From Nocardioides humilatus (GTDB lineage Bacteria > Actinomycetota > Actinomycetes > Propionibacteriales > Nocardioidaceae), in assembly GCF_008373755.1 (NCBI RefSeq), contig NZ_VUJV01000010.1:62001-126000 (forward strand): 64,000 bases of DNA. Direction: 5' to 3'. Position numbers and translations under genes: made by a program. This document shows, piece by piece, positions 36,914-45,711 of the stretch. How positions within the stretch are numbered: position 1 is the first letter of the stretch; every line of letters starts with the position of its first letter. The notes under the pieces were generated by a model. The model did not search any database. It was not told where the DNA came from and saw only the letters and a program-made list of their open reading frames with translations.

Positions 36914-38742
36914 CAGGCGTTTCCTCCAGCCGTGCGGACCTTCGGCGTGTCCATGCCCAGCGTCTCAGGGCTGAGGCCGGACAGCTTGTGGCCCGAGTTG
37001 AACGCCTTGAACTGCGCCAGCCACGACACCAGCGGCTTCGTGAACCAGAACAGGACGGCGAGGTCGACCAGCGTCGAGAGACCGAGGGCGAAACCGAAGC
37101 CCTTCACCGCGCCGGTCGCGAAGATGTAGAGCACCACCGCGGACAGGATCGAGACGGTGTTGGCCGCGACCCGGGTGACCCGCGCGCGAGCCCAACCGGT
37201 CTCGACGGCGACGCGCATCGACTTGCCTTCGCGCATCTCGTCGCGGATGCGTTCGAAGTAGATGACGAACGAGTCGGCTGTGATACCGACCGCGATGATC
37301 AGACCGGCGATGCCGGGCAGCGTCAGCGTGAAGCCCGCGGCCTCGCTGAGGAGCAGTACGGCGGCGTAGGTGATGCCCGCCGCGACGAACAGTGAGCTCA
37401 CGACGACCAGGCCCAGCCCGCGGTAGTAGAGCAGGCAGTAGAGCATGACGAGCGCGAGGCCGATGCCGCCCGCGAGGAGGCCCGCGGAGAGCTGGTCACC
37501 GGCGAGTGACGGACCGATGTCCTCGGTCGTCACGTCCTTCTCGAACGCGATCGGGAGGGCACCGAACTTGAGGCTGGTCGCCAGGTTCTGCGCCGACTCC
37601 TCGGTGAAGTCACCACTGATCTGGGAGTTGCCGTCCGAGATGACGGCCTGCATGACGGGGGCCGACAGCACTTGGCCGTCGAGCACGATCGCGAACTGCC
37701 CGCCGTTGGAGACCAGCGCGCGCGAAATCGTCTCGAAGTCGTCCTCGCCGCCGGCCGAGCCCTTGGGGTAGGCCTTGTCCTTGTCGTTGCCGATGTCGAG
37801 GGTCACCACCCACTTCAGCTCGCCCGTCGGGATCGTCGCGCCAGCGTCGGTGAGCTCGGTGCCCTCGATGACCGAGCGCGACAGGAGGTACTTGATGACC
37901 GAGTCGCCACGGACCTCGCAGGCGACGAGCGGCTGGTCGGGCTCGTCGGGCTGCGGAGCAAGGACTTTCGCGCCGTCCTTGTCGACCGTGTAGAGAGCCG
38001 CGTAGGGGACCGTCTTGTCTTCCTTGTCGCCGTTGCACTGCAGCGAGTTGAAGAGAGCGATCGACTCCTGGTCGGGCGCCTGGACCCACGCGAGTGCGTC
38101 CTCGGCGGTGTTGCCGCTGTTGGCGGTCTCCTCGTCGGTCCCGTCACCGCCGTCAGTAGCGGTGTCGGTCGGCGAGGCCGTGTCGCTGGGGCTGGCCGTG
38201 TCGGAGGGCGACGCCGTGTCGCTGGGGCTCGCCGTGTCGCTGGGGCTCGGGTTGTCGGACGGCTCGCTGGACTTGTCGCCCTCGCCGCCCTTCTTGCCCG
38301 GCTTGTCCGTCGGGTCCTCGAGGGACAGCGGCACGCGGCCGAGGCCGCCGCCCGTGGTGGCGCAAGGGCCCGAAGAACCTTCCTCGCACGCGACCAGGCG
38401 GAAGCGCAGCTGGGCCTGCTTGCGGACCAGGTCCTCGGTCTCGCGGCGGTTCTCGGTGGAGCCGGGGATCTCGACCACGATGTATTTGCCGGACTGCGTG
38501 GTGACCTCGGCCTCGACGATGCCCGAGCCGTTGACGCGCTGGTCGATGATCCGGCGCGCCTCCTCGAGGTTGGCATCGCTCGGGCTGCCGTCTGCGGTGA
38601 GCGTGATCCGCAGACCGCCCTGGAGGTCGAGGCCGAGCGACGGCTTCCAGGTGCCGTTGAGGGCGACGAGGCCGTACATCACGGCCACGCCCAGGACGAA
38701 GATGATCAGGGACCGGCCGGGCCGGTAGCGACGGGCCGCCAC
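36913..38742 (-). CDS. secD: Protein translocase subunit SecD
   Basis: SecD, 609 residues. The N-terminal TM (SLIIFVLGVAVMYGLVAL) is followed by SLGLDLQGGLRITL, the periplasmic P1 domain, and the C-terminal TM region with AVGITADSFVIYFERIRDEMREG. The start is GTG at 38742, 1 nt after the yajC stop. Odd feature: the P1 domain carries a low-complexity insert from about residue 144 to 212 with five SDTASP-like repeats and many acidic residues; its role is unknown. Usual order yajC-secD-secF. Confidence 0.95.
   Translation of the reverse strand: MAARRYRPGRSLIIFVLGVAVMYGLVALNGTWKPSLGLDLQGGLRITLTADGSPSDANLEEARRIIDQRVNGSGIVEAEVTTQSGKYIVVEIPGSTENRRETEDLVRKQAQLRFRLVACEEGSSGPCATTGGGLGRVPLSLEDPTDKPGKKGGEGDKSSEPSDNPSPSDTASPSDTASPSDTASPSDTASPTDTATDGGDGTDEETANSGNTAEDALAWVQAPDQESIALFNSLQCNGDKEDKTVPYAALYTVDKDGAKVLAPQPDEPDQPLVACEVRGDSVIKYLLSRSVIEGTELTDAGATIPTGELKWVVTLDIGNDKDKAYPKGSAGGEDDFETISRALVSNGGQFAIVLDGQVLSAPVMQAVISDGNSQISGDFTEESAQNLATSLKFGALPIAFEKDVTTEDIGPSLAGDQLSAGLLAGGIGLALVMLYCLLYYRGLGLVVVSSLFVAAGITYAAVLLLSEAAGFTLTLPGIAGLIIAVGITADSFVIYFERIRDEMREGKSMRVAVETGWARARVTRVAANTVSILSAVVLYIFATGAVKGFGFALGLSTLVDLAVLFWFTKPLVSWLAQFKAFNSGHKLSGLSPETLGMDTPKVRTAGGNA
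38158..38262 (-). repeat. Tandem 18-bp repeats within secD (SDTASP units)
   Basis: Coding DNA for secD residues 161-195 has imperfect 18-bp units encoding S-D-T-A-S-P in tandem, about five copies. The repeat makes this part of the secD gene prone to length change. On the plus strand the units read GTGTCGCTGGGGCTCGCC. Confidence 0.75.
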
Positions 38743-38743
38743 G

Positions 38744-39091
38744 TCAGCGCTCCTCGTTGTCGTCGTCGGTGGTCGCAGGGTCGTCCTGGACCGCAGGTTC
38801 GTCGGACTCGTCCTCGGGCTCGTCCTCGAGTTCGTCGTCAGGCCGGATGACCGAGCCGACCGCGCCTCGGGCGACCTTGATGGCCACGCCCGGCGCGATC
38901 TCGACATGCATCGTCAGGTCGTCGACCTCGCTGACCGTGCCGAAGATGCCCGAGGTGAGGACCACGGTCTCACCGGGGGCGATGGACGACTGCACCTGGG
39001 CGATCTCCTTCTGGCGCCGCTGCGCCGGACGGATGATCAGCAGCCAGAAGATCACCGCGATCGCGAGGATCCACAGCACTGAATAAATCAC
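38744..39091 (-). CDS. yajC: Preprotein translocase subunit YajC
   Basis: A 115-residue single-span membrane protein of the SecDF-YajC complex. The N-terminal TM IYSVLWILAIAVIFWLLIIRPAQRRQKE is followed by TSGIFGTVSEVDD, and the C-terminal 30 residues are strongly acidic (DDELEDEPEDESDEPA). The GTG at 39091 has GGAAGG 7 nt upstream and yields the correct N-terminus; a longer frame to 39208 has no family similarity. It is followed 1 nt later by secD. Confidence 0.92.
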   Translation of the reverse strand: MIYSVLWILAIAVIFWLLIIRPAQRRQKEIAQVQSSIAPGETVVLTSGIFGTVSEVDDLTMHVEIAPGVAIKVARGAVGSVIRPDDELEDEPEDESDEPAVQDDPATTDDDNEER

Positions 39092-39238
39092 CAAAGAGCC
39101 TTCCGGGCGTCCAACGGGGAGGTGGCCCGCAGAAGTTCCGGGCATGCGCACGGAAACCCTGGGTCGGGCCGTCGGGAAGTGTAGCCGCGGGTGTTGCGCA
39201 GCCCACATCGCCGTCGGCGATTGTGGCCTGCGGGTCGA

Positions 39239-40318
39239 CTACTCCTCGAAGAGCGTCGGATCGACCGGCTCGACCGCGAGCGGCGGAGGCGTCAGACCGA
39301 GGTGCTCCCAGGCTGCGGGCGTCGCGATCCGGCCGCGCGGGGTGCGGGCGAGGAAGCCGATGCGGACCAGGAACGGCTCGGCCACCTCCTCGACCGTCTC
39401 GCGCTCCTCTCCGACGGCAACCGCGAGCGTCGAGACACCCACGGGGCCACCGCCGAACCGGCGGCACAGCGCATCGATCACGGCGCGGTCGAGGCGGTCG
39501 AGGCCGAGCTGGTCGACCTCGTAGAGCTCGAGCGCCGACTCTGCGACCTGGTGGGTGACGACGCCGTCGGCGCGCACCTGCGCGAAGTCGCGCACCCGGC
39601 GGAGCAGGCGATTGGCGATGCGGGGCGTGCCCCGTGACCGGGACGCGATCTCTGCGGACCCCTCGACGGTCAGGTCGACGTCGAGCAGGCCGGCGGAGCG
39701 GTGCACGATGCGGTCGAGGTCGGCGGACTCGTAGAACTCGAGGTGAGCGGTGAAGCCGAAGCGGTCGCGCAGTGGCCCGGGCAACAACCCGGCGCGCGTG
39801 GTGGCGCCCACGAGCGTGAAGGGCGGGATCTCCAGCGGGATCGCCGTCGCGCCCGGCCCCTTGCCGATGACCACGTCGACCCGGAAGTCCTCCATCGCCA
39901 TGTAGAGCATCTCCTCGGCGGGCCGCGACATCCGGTGGATCTCGTCGACGAACAGCACGTCGCCCTCGTTGAGCCCCGAGAGGATCGCAGCGAGGTCGCC
40001 GGCGTGGGTGATCGCGGGCCCGCTCGTGAGCCGCAGCGGCGCCTGCATCTCGTGGGCGATGATCATGGCCAAGGTGGTCTTGCCGAGGCCGGGCGGACCG
40101 GAGAGCAGCACGTGGTCGGGGGCGCGCCCGCGGCGGCGCGCGGCTTCGAGCACCAGGCCGAGCTGGTCACGCACCCGCGTCTGCCCGACGACCTCGTCGA
40201 GGCTCCGCGGCCGGAGCGCGGCCTCGACGGCCCGCTCGTCACCTTCGGCCTCGAGCGCGGTCAGCGAGCGCAGGTGCGACTCCTCCGCGATCTCGAGCTC
40301 GTCCTCGTGAAACGGCAT
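39239..40318 (-). CDS. ruvB: Holliday junction branch migration ATPase RuvB
   Basis: The motor of the RuvABC resolvasome, 359 residues. It has [18 protein letters not shown], Walker [19 protein letters not shown] near residue 75, Walker [25 protein letters not shown] (key DEIH), and sensor [17 protein letters not shown]. The C-terminal winged helix starts [20 protein letters not shown]. It follows ruvA after 6 nt in the SOS-controlled ruvC-ruvA-ruvB operon. Confidence 0.98.
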   Translation of the reverse strand: MPFHEDELEIAEESHLRSLTALEAEGDERAVEAALRPRSLDEVVGQTRVRDQLGLVLEAARRRGRAPDHVLLSGPPGLGKTTLAMIIAHEMQAPLRLTSGPAITHAGDLAAILSGLNEGDVLFVDEIHRMSRPAEEMLYMAMEDFRVDVVIGKGPGATAIPLEIPPFTLVGATTRAGLLPGPLRDRFGFTAHLEFYESADLDRIVHRSAGLLDVDLTVEGSAEIASRSRGTPRIANRLLRRVRDFAQVRADGVVTHQVAESALELYEVDQLGLDRLDRAVIDALCRRFGGGPVGVSTLAVAVGEERETVEEVAEPFLVRIGFLARTPRGRIATPAAWEHLGLTPPPLAVEPVDPTLFEE

Positions 40319-40324
40319 GACCGA

Positions 40325-40921
40325 TCAGGCCTTCGAGAGCGAGCGGAGCGCGGCACGCAGCAGCGAGCCGACATCAGGGAGGTCGCCGGCGTCGTCGGCG
40401 ACGGCGTCGACGGCCTTGTCCGCGTCCTTGGCGTTGTAGCCGAGGCCGATCAGACCCTGGGCCACCTGGTCGCGCCAGGGCGCCGCAGCGGCAGCGAGCG
40501 GCGCGGCGATCCGTCCGCTGGGCGAGCCGATCCGGTCCTTGAGCTCGAGGATGATCCGCTGCGCGCCCTTCTGACCGATGCCCGGCACCTTGGTCAGGGT
40601 CTTCACGTCGTCGGCCGCGATGGCGGTGCGCACCCCGTCCGGAGACAGTACGGCGAGCATGGCCTGCGCGAGCTTCGGACCGACTCCCGATGCGGTCTGC
40701 ACCAGCTCGAAGACGGTCTTCTCGTCCTCGTCGGCGAAACCGAACAGGGTCAGTGAGTCCTCACGGACGACCATGCTCGTGGGCAGGGTGGCCTCGTGAC
40801 CGGTGCGGAGTCCGGCGAGCGTGCCAGGCGTGCACATGAGCTCGAGCCCGACTCCCCCGACCTCGAGCACCGCGCTCGACAACGTGATGGCCGCGACCTT
40901 GCCCCGGACGTGAGCGATCAC
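40325..40921 (-). CDS. ruvA: Holliday junction DNA helicase RuvA
   Basis: The four-way-junction binding subunit, 198 residues. Domains in order: OB-fold start [24 protein letters not shown], helix-hairpin-helix pair ([22 protein letters not shown] and [21 protein letters not shown]), and a C-terminal domain III that contacts RuvB. The GTG at 40921 overlaps the ruvC stop by 4 nt. Length is normal. Confidence 0.97.
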   Translation of the reverse strand: MIAHVRGKVAAITLSSAVLEVGGVGLELMCTPGTLAGLRTGHEATLPTSMVVREDSLTLFGFADEDEKTVFELVQTASGVGPKLAQAMLAVLSPDGVRTAIAADDVKTLTKVPGIGQKGAQRIILELKDRIGSPSGRIAAPLAAAAAPWRDQVAQGLIGLGYNAKDADKAVDAVADDAGDLPDVGSLLRAALRSLSKA

Positions 40922-41442
40922 CGACAGACACCTCCTGCGGCCGCCACGGCCGCGTCGATCCTGGCCTGGGCCCCGCCCCGCCAGATGTGCGTGATGGCTA
41001 GGGCGAGCGCGTCGGCGGCGTCGGCCGGCTTGGGCATCGCGTCGAGCCGCAGGATGCGCGTCACCATGGCGCCGACCTGCGCCTTGTCGGCGCGACCGTT
41101 GCCCGACACCGCGGCCTTGACCTCGGTGGGCGTGTGGAGGGCGATCGGGAGGCCCCGTCGCGCCGCGCACACCATCGCGATCCCGCTGGCCTGGGCCGTG
41201 CCCATCACGGTGCTCACGTCGGCGCGGGCGAACACCCGCTCGACCGCGACCGCGTCGGGGCGGTGCTCGTCGAGCCACGCCTCGATGCCCTGCTCGATGG
41301 ACACCAGCCGCTCGGGCACCGGCAGGTGCGACGACGTACGGATCACGTTGACGTCGATCAGCTTCAACGGCCGACCGACATCACCCTCGACCACGCCCAT
41401 CCCGCAGCGGGTCAGTCCGGGATCGATCCCGAGGACGCGCAT
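40918..41442 (-). CDS. ruvC: Crossover junction endodeoxyribonuclease RuvC
   Basis: Resolves Holliday junctions. The 174-residue RNase H-fold enzyme starts [20 protein letters not shown] with catalytic Asp7, has the Glu in [11 protein letters not shown] and later acidic residues in [12 protein letters not shown]. Length and motifs are standard. It is the first gene of the ruvCAB operon, and a LexA-type SOS box stands 16 nt upstream of its ATG. Confidence 0.97.
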   Translation of the reverse strand: MRVLGIDPGLTRCGMGVVEGDVGRPLKLIDVNVIRTSSHLPVPERLVSIEQGIEAWLDEHRPDAVAVERVFARADVSTVMGTAQASGIAMVCAARRGLPIALHTPTEVKAAVSGNGRADKAQVGAMVTRILRLDAMPKPADAADALALAITHIWRGGAQARIDAAVAAAGGVCR

Positions 41443-41457
41443 CCGCCCACCTTCCTG

Positions 41458-41473
41458 TCGAACATGTGTTCGC
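41458..41473. promoter_or_regulatory. LexA SOS box upstream of ruvCAB
   Basis: TCGAAC-ATGT-GTTCGC matches the actinobacterial/Bacillus-type LexA consensus CGAAC-N4-GTTCG exactly in its core. It is 16 nt upstream of the ruvC ATG, over the expected promoter. It implies DNA-damage induction of ruvC-ruvA-ruvB. Confidence 0.88.
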
Positions 41474-41521
41474 AGGCTAACGCGGTCCCCCGCTGACGCG
41501 GCGGAGACACGCCCGGTGGCG

Positions 41522-42289
41522 CTAGGCGTCGATCGCGTCGAGGACGTCGTCGGGGACGTCGGCGTTGGAGAAGACGTTCTGCACGTCGTCGAGGTCGTCG
41601 ACGGCGTCGATCAGGCGGAAGACCTTGCCCGCGGCGTCGGGGTCGGCGACGGGGATGTCCATCTGGGCGACGAACTGGACCTCGGCGGAGTCGTAGTCGA
41701 TGCCGGCGTCCTGGAGCGCCGTACGGACCGCGACGACGTCGGTCGCCTCGGACTGCACCTCGAAGCCGTCACCGAGGTCGGCGACCTCCTCGGCCCCCGC
41801 GTCGAGGGTGGCCTCGAGCACGTCATCCTCGGAGATCGACTTGCCCTCCTGGGCCTTCGGTACGACCACGACTCCCTTGCGGGTGAAGAGGCGGGAGACC
41901 GAGCCCGGGTCGGCCATCGTGCCGCCGTTGCGGGTGACCGCAGTGCGGACCTCCATCGCGGCGCGGTTCTTGTTGTCGGTGAGGCACTCGACGAGGAGAG
42001 CGACGCCCTGAGGCCCGTAGACCTCGTACATGATCGTCTCGTAGTTGACGCCGCCACCCTCGAGACCACCGCCGCGCTTGACCGCGGAGTCGATGTTCTT
42101 GTTGGGGACCGACTGCTTCTTCGCCTTCTGGATGGCGTCGTAGAGGGTCGGGTTGCCAGAAGCGTCAGGACCACCCATCTTCGCGGCGATCTCGATGTTC
42201 TTGATCAGCTTCGCGAAGAGCTTGCCGCGCTTGGCGTCGATCGCGGCCTTCTTGTGCTTGGTGGTCGCCCATTTGGAGTGGCCCGACAT
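41522..42289 (-). CDS. YebC/PmpR family protein
   Basis: A 255-residue protein of the conserved YebC family, described as a transcriptional regulator and recently as a ribosome-associated factor helping proline stretches. The N-terminus [25 protein letters not shown] is diagnostic (quoted as [20 protein letters not shown]). Internal stretches [11 protein letters not shown] and [19 protein letters not shown] also match. GAGGG Shine-Dalgarno precedes the ATG at 42289. It lies between pdxT and ruvC as usual in actinobacteria. Confidence 0.95.
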   Translation of the reverse strand: MSGHSKWATTKHKKAAIDAKRGKLFAKLIKNIEIAAKMGGPDASGNPTLYDAIQKAKKQSVPNKNIDSAVKRGGGLEGGGVNYETIMYEVYGPQGVALLVECLTDNKNRAAMEVRTAVTRNGGTMADPGSVSRLFTRKGVVVVPKAQEGKSISEDDVLEATLDAGAEEVADLGDGFEVQSEATDVVAVRTALQDAGIDYDSAEVQFVAQMDIPVADPDAAGKVFRLIDAVDDLDDVQNVFSNADVPDDVLDAIDA

Positions 42290-42333
42290 GTGTCCCTCTT
42301 CCGTCCCGTCCTGCTACCAGCGCGCGAGTCTAC

Positions 42334-42906
42334 CTAGCGGATCTGCTCGAGAAAGAGTCGGTGGATGCGCCCGTCGCCGTCGACCTCCGGGTGGAAGGAC
42401 GTGGCGAGCAGGTGCCCCTGCCGTACGGCGACCGGGTGACCCTCCGCCTCGGCGAGGACCTCGACCTCGGGCCCGACCTCCTCCACCCACGGTGCCCGGA
42501 TGAAGACCGCGTGGACGGGCTCGTCGAGGCCCACGACGTCCACCTCGGACTCGAAGGAGTCGACCTGGCGGCCGAACGCGTTGCGCCGAACCGTGACGTC
42601 GAGGCCGCCGATCGTCTCCTGGCCGACCGCGCCGTCGAGGATCCGGTCGGCGAGCAGGATCATCCCGGCGCACGTGCCGAAGGTCGGCATGCCCGAGGCG
42701 ACCCGCTCGCGCAGCGGCTCGAGCAGCTCGAAGGTACGCGCGAGCTTGGCCATCGTCGTCGACTCGCCGCCCGGCAGCACGAGCGCGTCGCACCGGGCGA
42801 GCTCCTCGGGGCGACGCACGGAGAACGCGTCGGCGCCCAGCTCGGTCAGGGTCGCGAGGTGCTCGCGGACGTCTCCCTGCAGCGCGAACACTCCGACCGA
42901 TTTCAC
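42334..42906 (-). CDS. pdxT: Pyridoxal 5'-phosphate synthase glutaminase PdxT
   Basis: Supplies ammonia from glutamine to PdxS. The 190-residue class I amidotransferase has the oxyanion motif PGGESTTM near residue 46, nucleophile Cys79 in [13 protein letters not shown] and the His/Glu pair in [14 protein letters not shown]. The start is GTG at 42906, with TAATCT 6 nt upstream, so it has its own leaderless promoter. This matters because its partner pdxS is 4.3 kb away, separated by the exported-protein cassette. Confidence 0.95.
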   Translation of the reverse strand: MKSVGVFALQGDVREHLATLTELGADAFSVRRPEELARCDALVLPGGESTTMAKLARTFELLEPLRERVASGMPTFGTCAGMILLADRILDGAVGQETIGGLDVTVRRNAFGRQVDSFESEVDVVGLDEPVHAVFIRAPWVEEVGPEVEVLAEAEGHPVAVRQGHLLATSFHPEVDGDGRIHRLFLEQIR

Positions 42907-42936
42907 CCCCCGAGATTAGTCACCGGCGGCGGTCGC

Positions 42937-43932
42937 TCAGTTGGCGGCCCCGCAGGTCAGGCTGATGCCGAGCAGCCCGATCGTCACCGGCTGGTTGGAG
43001 GTATCGGTCCACGTGCCCCCCGGGGCAGGCAGCGACGCAGTGACCCGCACGTTGTAGGTGGCGTTGAGGACCGTCGAGAGGAGCCCTGCGGAGAACTGCG
43101 TCTGCCGGGTGGCGCCGTTGTCCGTGACGACCATCGACTGGCCGGTCTCGACGATGATCGCGCTGTAGTTGAGCTGGTAGGGCGTCGAGACGTCGGCCCA
43201 CACGATCGTCGCTGTCTTCTGCCCGAGGGCCGGCCCGGTGACGGTGCAGCTCTGGATGGTCGGCTTCGGTACGTCGTAGGCGGTGAAGGCGGAGCCGCTG
43301 ACGGCGACGTCGTCGGTCCACGGCGTCGCGTCCGCCGGGCCCTGCGCGCCGACCGTGACGACAGCAGCCGTCGCGGCTGCGGCAGTACGTCGGCCGCGGC
43401 TCCCCCGCCGACTGCCCCGATGCGCAGTGCGCGGCAGGCCCTGGCGTGGCGCGTTGCCGCGCAGGGTCAGCAGGACGAGCAGCGCGCTGAGGCCTCCGAT
43501 CACCACGAGCCCGACCGGAGTGTTGACCGCCATCAGCAAGTAGCCCACGTAGGGAACGTCAACGACCGCCTTGCCGACCTCGGTCGCCGGGTAGGAGACC
43601 GGGTCGGGGTCGGCGTTGGCATCACCCTTGAGGCGCAAGGTGACCACCCCGCCGTCGCCCGAGATCTCGACGACGCGGTGGGTCACCCGGGAACCGGTCG
43701 TCGTACGCACCGTGACGACGTCGCCGACGGCCACGTCGTCTGCTGACACCGAGCGGGAGACGACCATCGCGCCGGTGCTGATGGTCGGCTCCATGGAGCC
43801 GGACGTGATCACGACCGGACGCACGCCGACGGCGAGACCGCCGACCATCACCAGGAACACCGCGGTCCCCAGCACCGCGCCCACCGACAGCATCAGGTCC
43901 CGGAGGCCCGCGATCCGGTGCCGGGACGTCAT
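42937..43932 (-). CDS. Signal peptidase I (S26B, SipW-like) fused to a SipW-substrate-like exported domain
   Basis: A 331-residue chimera. Residues 1-160 are an archaeal/ER-type signal peptidase: TM1 (about 14-37), Ser46 in TSGSMEPTISTGA, His85 in RVTHRVVEI, Asp104/Asp108 in LKGDANADPDPV, TM2 (131-157). After a basic linker (RRGSRGRR) comes a third hydrophobic stretch AAAATAAVVTVGAQG (184-198) and the motif TPWTDDVAVSGSAFTAYDV, matching the SipW-type motif of neighbouring proteins. Residues 225-331 form a predicted beta-sandwich, perhaps fibronectin III-like. There is no stop between the parts. Internal re-initiation is an alternative. ATGA overlap with the upstream gene. Confidence 0.8.
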   Translation of the reverse strand: MTSRHRIAGLRDLMLSVGAVLGTAVFLVMVGGLAVGVRPVVITSGSMEPTISTGAMVVSRSVSADDVAVGDVVTVRTTTGSRVTHRVVEISGDGGVVTLRLKGDANADPDPVSYPATEVGKAVVDVPYVGYLLMAVNTPVGLVVIGGLSALLVLLTLRGNAPRQGLPRTAHRGSRRGSRGRRTAAAATAAVVTVGAQGPADATPWTDDVAVSGSAFTAYDVPKPTIQSCTVTGPALGQKTATIVWADVSTPYQLNYSAIIVETGQSMVVTDNGATRQTQFSAGLLSTVLNATYNVRVTASLPAPGGTWTDTSNQPVTIGLLGISLTCGAAN

Positions 43933-44534
43933 GACACGTCCGAGGTGCCGGTCGCGGTGAAGACGGCGCTGACCGCGACGCCCTGCAGGGAGGAGGGCGC
44001 ACTCGAGTCGAAGGTGACCTGGAAGCACAACGACTCCGTCGCCGCCGTCACCAGCGCCGAGGCGGGGCGCCGGGTCAGGATCGACGTGGTCGTGGTGCTG
44101 GTCAGGGCGGTCGGGCCGTAGATCGTCGTACCTCCGGTGCAGGTGCTGGTGTTGCCGGATCCCGACTTCGTCCCGTTGAGGACGATGGTCAGGCGCAGCG
44201 CCGCCGCCGTGTTGTACGCCGACGCGCCACCGCCACTGAGCCCACCCACCAGGGTGTACTTCAGCGGCGCGGTACCGGCGTTCTTGACCGTGAGGACCTG
44301 GGCGGACGTCGCACCGGGCACCATGTCTGTCATCGACAGGACGGTGGCTCCAGTGAAGGGATCCGCGTTGTCGACCTCGAGGTCGAGCGTCGCCGCGGTG
44401 AAGGTCGAACCGGAGATCGCGACGTCGTCGGTCCAGTAGGCGAGGCTCGTCGCAGTCGCGACGCCGGCGAGCAGGCCGAGGCACAGAGCCGCCCGGACCC
44501 GACCCGTACGACGGGGCGCGCTATGCCTGCTCAT
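43929..44534 (-). CDS. TasA/camelysin-like protein with SipW-type signal peptide
   Basis: A 201-residue exported protein. The N-terminus is basic (RHSAPRRTGRVR), then hydrophobic (AALCLGLLAGVATATSLA) and then YWTDDVAISGSTFTAATLDLEVDN, the layout of TasA/CalY-type SipW substrates, with Trp34. The rest is predicted beta-rich and rich in T, S, A and G with a pair of Cys (STCTGG and LCFQV). It may assemble into fibres, but this is by analogy. ATG at 44534 lies 14 nt inside the previous gene; its stop overlaps the fusion signal peptidase by ATGA. Confidence 0.78.
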   Translation of the reverse strand: MSRHSAPRRTGRVRAALCLGLLAGVATATSLAYWTDDVAISGSTFTAATLDLEVDNADPFTGATVLSMTDMVPGATSAQVLTVKNAGTAPLKYTLVGGLSGGGASAYNTAAALRLTIVLNGTKSGSGNTSTCTGGTTIYGPTALTSTTTTSILTRRPASALVTAATESLCFQVTFDSSAPSSLQGVAVSAVFTATGTSDVS

Positions 44535-45150
44535 CGCGCCTCCTGCCCCGCGCGACCGCCACCAGGGCAACGCCGCCGAGGATGCTCGCGACGGCGGAGG
44601 CGAGCAGCCACCAGGAGACGTTGCTGCCGACCCCCGGCAGGGTGCCGTCCCCGACCTGCGCGGACGTGTCCTGGCGGAGAGTCACCTCGATCCGGAGTGG
44701 CACCTGGTCCACCATCGACTCGTTGGTCGACCGCCAGCGGAAGAGGGCGCGCAGGTCGACCCGGACCGCCTCTCCCTGCGCGAGGGCGCCGCGCACCAGA
44801 GGCGTGACGTCGCCTCCGTTGTCGACGCTCCTCCAGCGCCCTCCGGCGGCCCGGGCCGACAGCACGACGTCGTCGTCCGAGATCAAGTGGTCGCCGTCCT
44901 GGGTGCGCAGCGACACGAGCATCCGGGCACCGGTGGGCCCGTCGTTGCGCACGTAGAACGAACGGACCTCGAGGTCGCCGGGCACCCAGACGTGGTTGCG
45001 GGTGAACAGAGGCGAGCTCAGCGCGTGGCCCCAGGTCACTCCGTCGGCGCTCAGGCCGATCGCGTCGTCCGAGGCGCGTGCAGGAGCGGCCCCGGTCGCG
45101 AAGGCGACCGACGCCAGCAGTGCTCCGAGCACGAGCAGCCTCGGGTTCAT
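44521..45150 (-). CDS. Secreted protein with C-terminal membrane anchor, function unknown
   Basis: A 209-residue protein with a conventional signal peptide (NPRLLVLGALLASVAFATGAAPARA, cleavage probably after ARA), a predicted beta-rich ectodomain (DLEVRSFYVRNDGPTGARML) and a C-terminal TLPGVGSN, TM (WWLLASAVASILGGVALVAV) and RGRRRDEQA. This resembles a sortase sorting signal, but LPGVG lacks the Thr of LPXTG, so simple membrane anchoring is also possible. It is coupled to the signal peptidase by ATGA and to the TasA-like gene by overlap. No named family recognised. Confidence 0.65.
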   Translation of the reverse strand: MNPRLLVLGALLASVAFATGAAPARASDDAIGLSADGVTWGHALSSPLFTRNHVWVPGDLEVRSFYVRNDGPTGARMLVSLRTQDGDHLISDDDVVLSARAAGGRWRSVDNGGDVTPLVRGALAQGEAVRVDLRALFRWRSTNESMVDQVPLRIEVTLRQDTSAQVGDGTLPGVGSNVSWWLLASAVASILGGVALVAVARGRRRDEQA

Positions 45151-45707
45151 GACGAGACGAGCTCCCCTTCCTCGATCGGGGCATCCGCAGGTGTCGCCCG
45201 CCGATCGCGCGCTGCGCCGATGAACATCCACCCCGCGTAGCCGAGCAGCCCGATCACCGCGGCCAGGAGCGGCCATCCACTGCGCCGCGTCACGAGGTCG
45301 TTGAAGTGGCCGGCGTACGGCACGGAGTACCAGAGCGCGCCGCGCACCTGGACCGGTCGGACCGGCGCTGGGTCGATCGCGTCGTTGGCGTCACCTTGAG
45401 TGCGGAAGACGCGCTCGCCCGCCCGGTTGATGCCGATCTCGGTCACCCGGTGCGTCACGACGGTCGGCTCACCCGACTCGAGCTGGTAGGTGACCACGGT
45501 GCCGATACCGATCTGCTCGGGCGCGACGGGGCGGACGACCACGAGCGTGCCGGGAGGCAGGCCGGGCCGCATCGACCCGGTCTGGACGTCGTAGGACGTC
45601 GCCCCGGCCAGCCGTGGCACCACCACGGTCGCCAGCAGCACGCTGCTGGCGCCGAGGATGACGCACCAAGCGAGCACGAGGCGCACGAAGGCGAGCGCCG
45701 CGCGCAT
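45147..45707 (-). CDS. Signal peptidase I, SipW-like (S26B)
   Basis: A 186-residue ER/archaeal-type signal peptidase. TM1 spans about residues 10-33, Ser45 is in VQTGSMRPGLPPGT, His86 in VVTHRVTEI in place of the Lys of type I bacterial enzymes, Asp106/Asp112 in TQGDANDAIDP, and TM2 spans 147-165. It follows the alternate-signal protein after 4 nt and probably processes it and the TasA-like protein. The C-terminal tail is short and acidic. Confidence 0.88.
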   Translation of the reverse strand: MRAALAFVRLVLAWCVILGASSVLLATVVVPRLAGATSYDVQTGSMRPGLPPGTLVVVRPVAPEQIGIGTVVTYQLESGEPTVVTHRVTEIGINRAGERVFRTQGDANDAIDPAPVRPVQVRGALWYSVPYAGHFNDLVTRRSGWPLLAAVIGLLGYAGWMFIGAARDRRATPADAPIEEGELVSS

Positions 45708-45711
45708 CGAC

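Noticed and set aside
38158-38262. Regular repeats as a possible CRISPR array
   Set aside because: The repeats have no spacers and lie inside secD in frame, encoding a peptide repeat.
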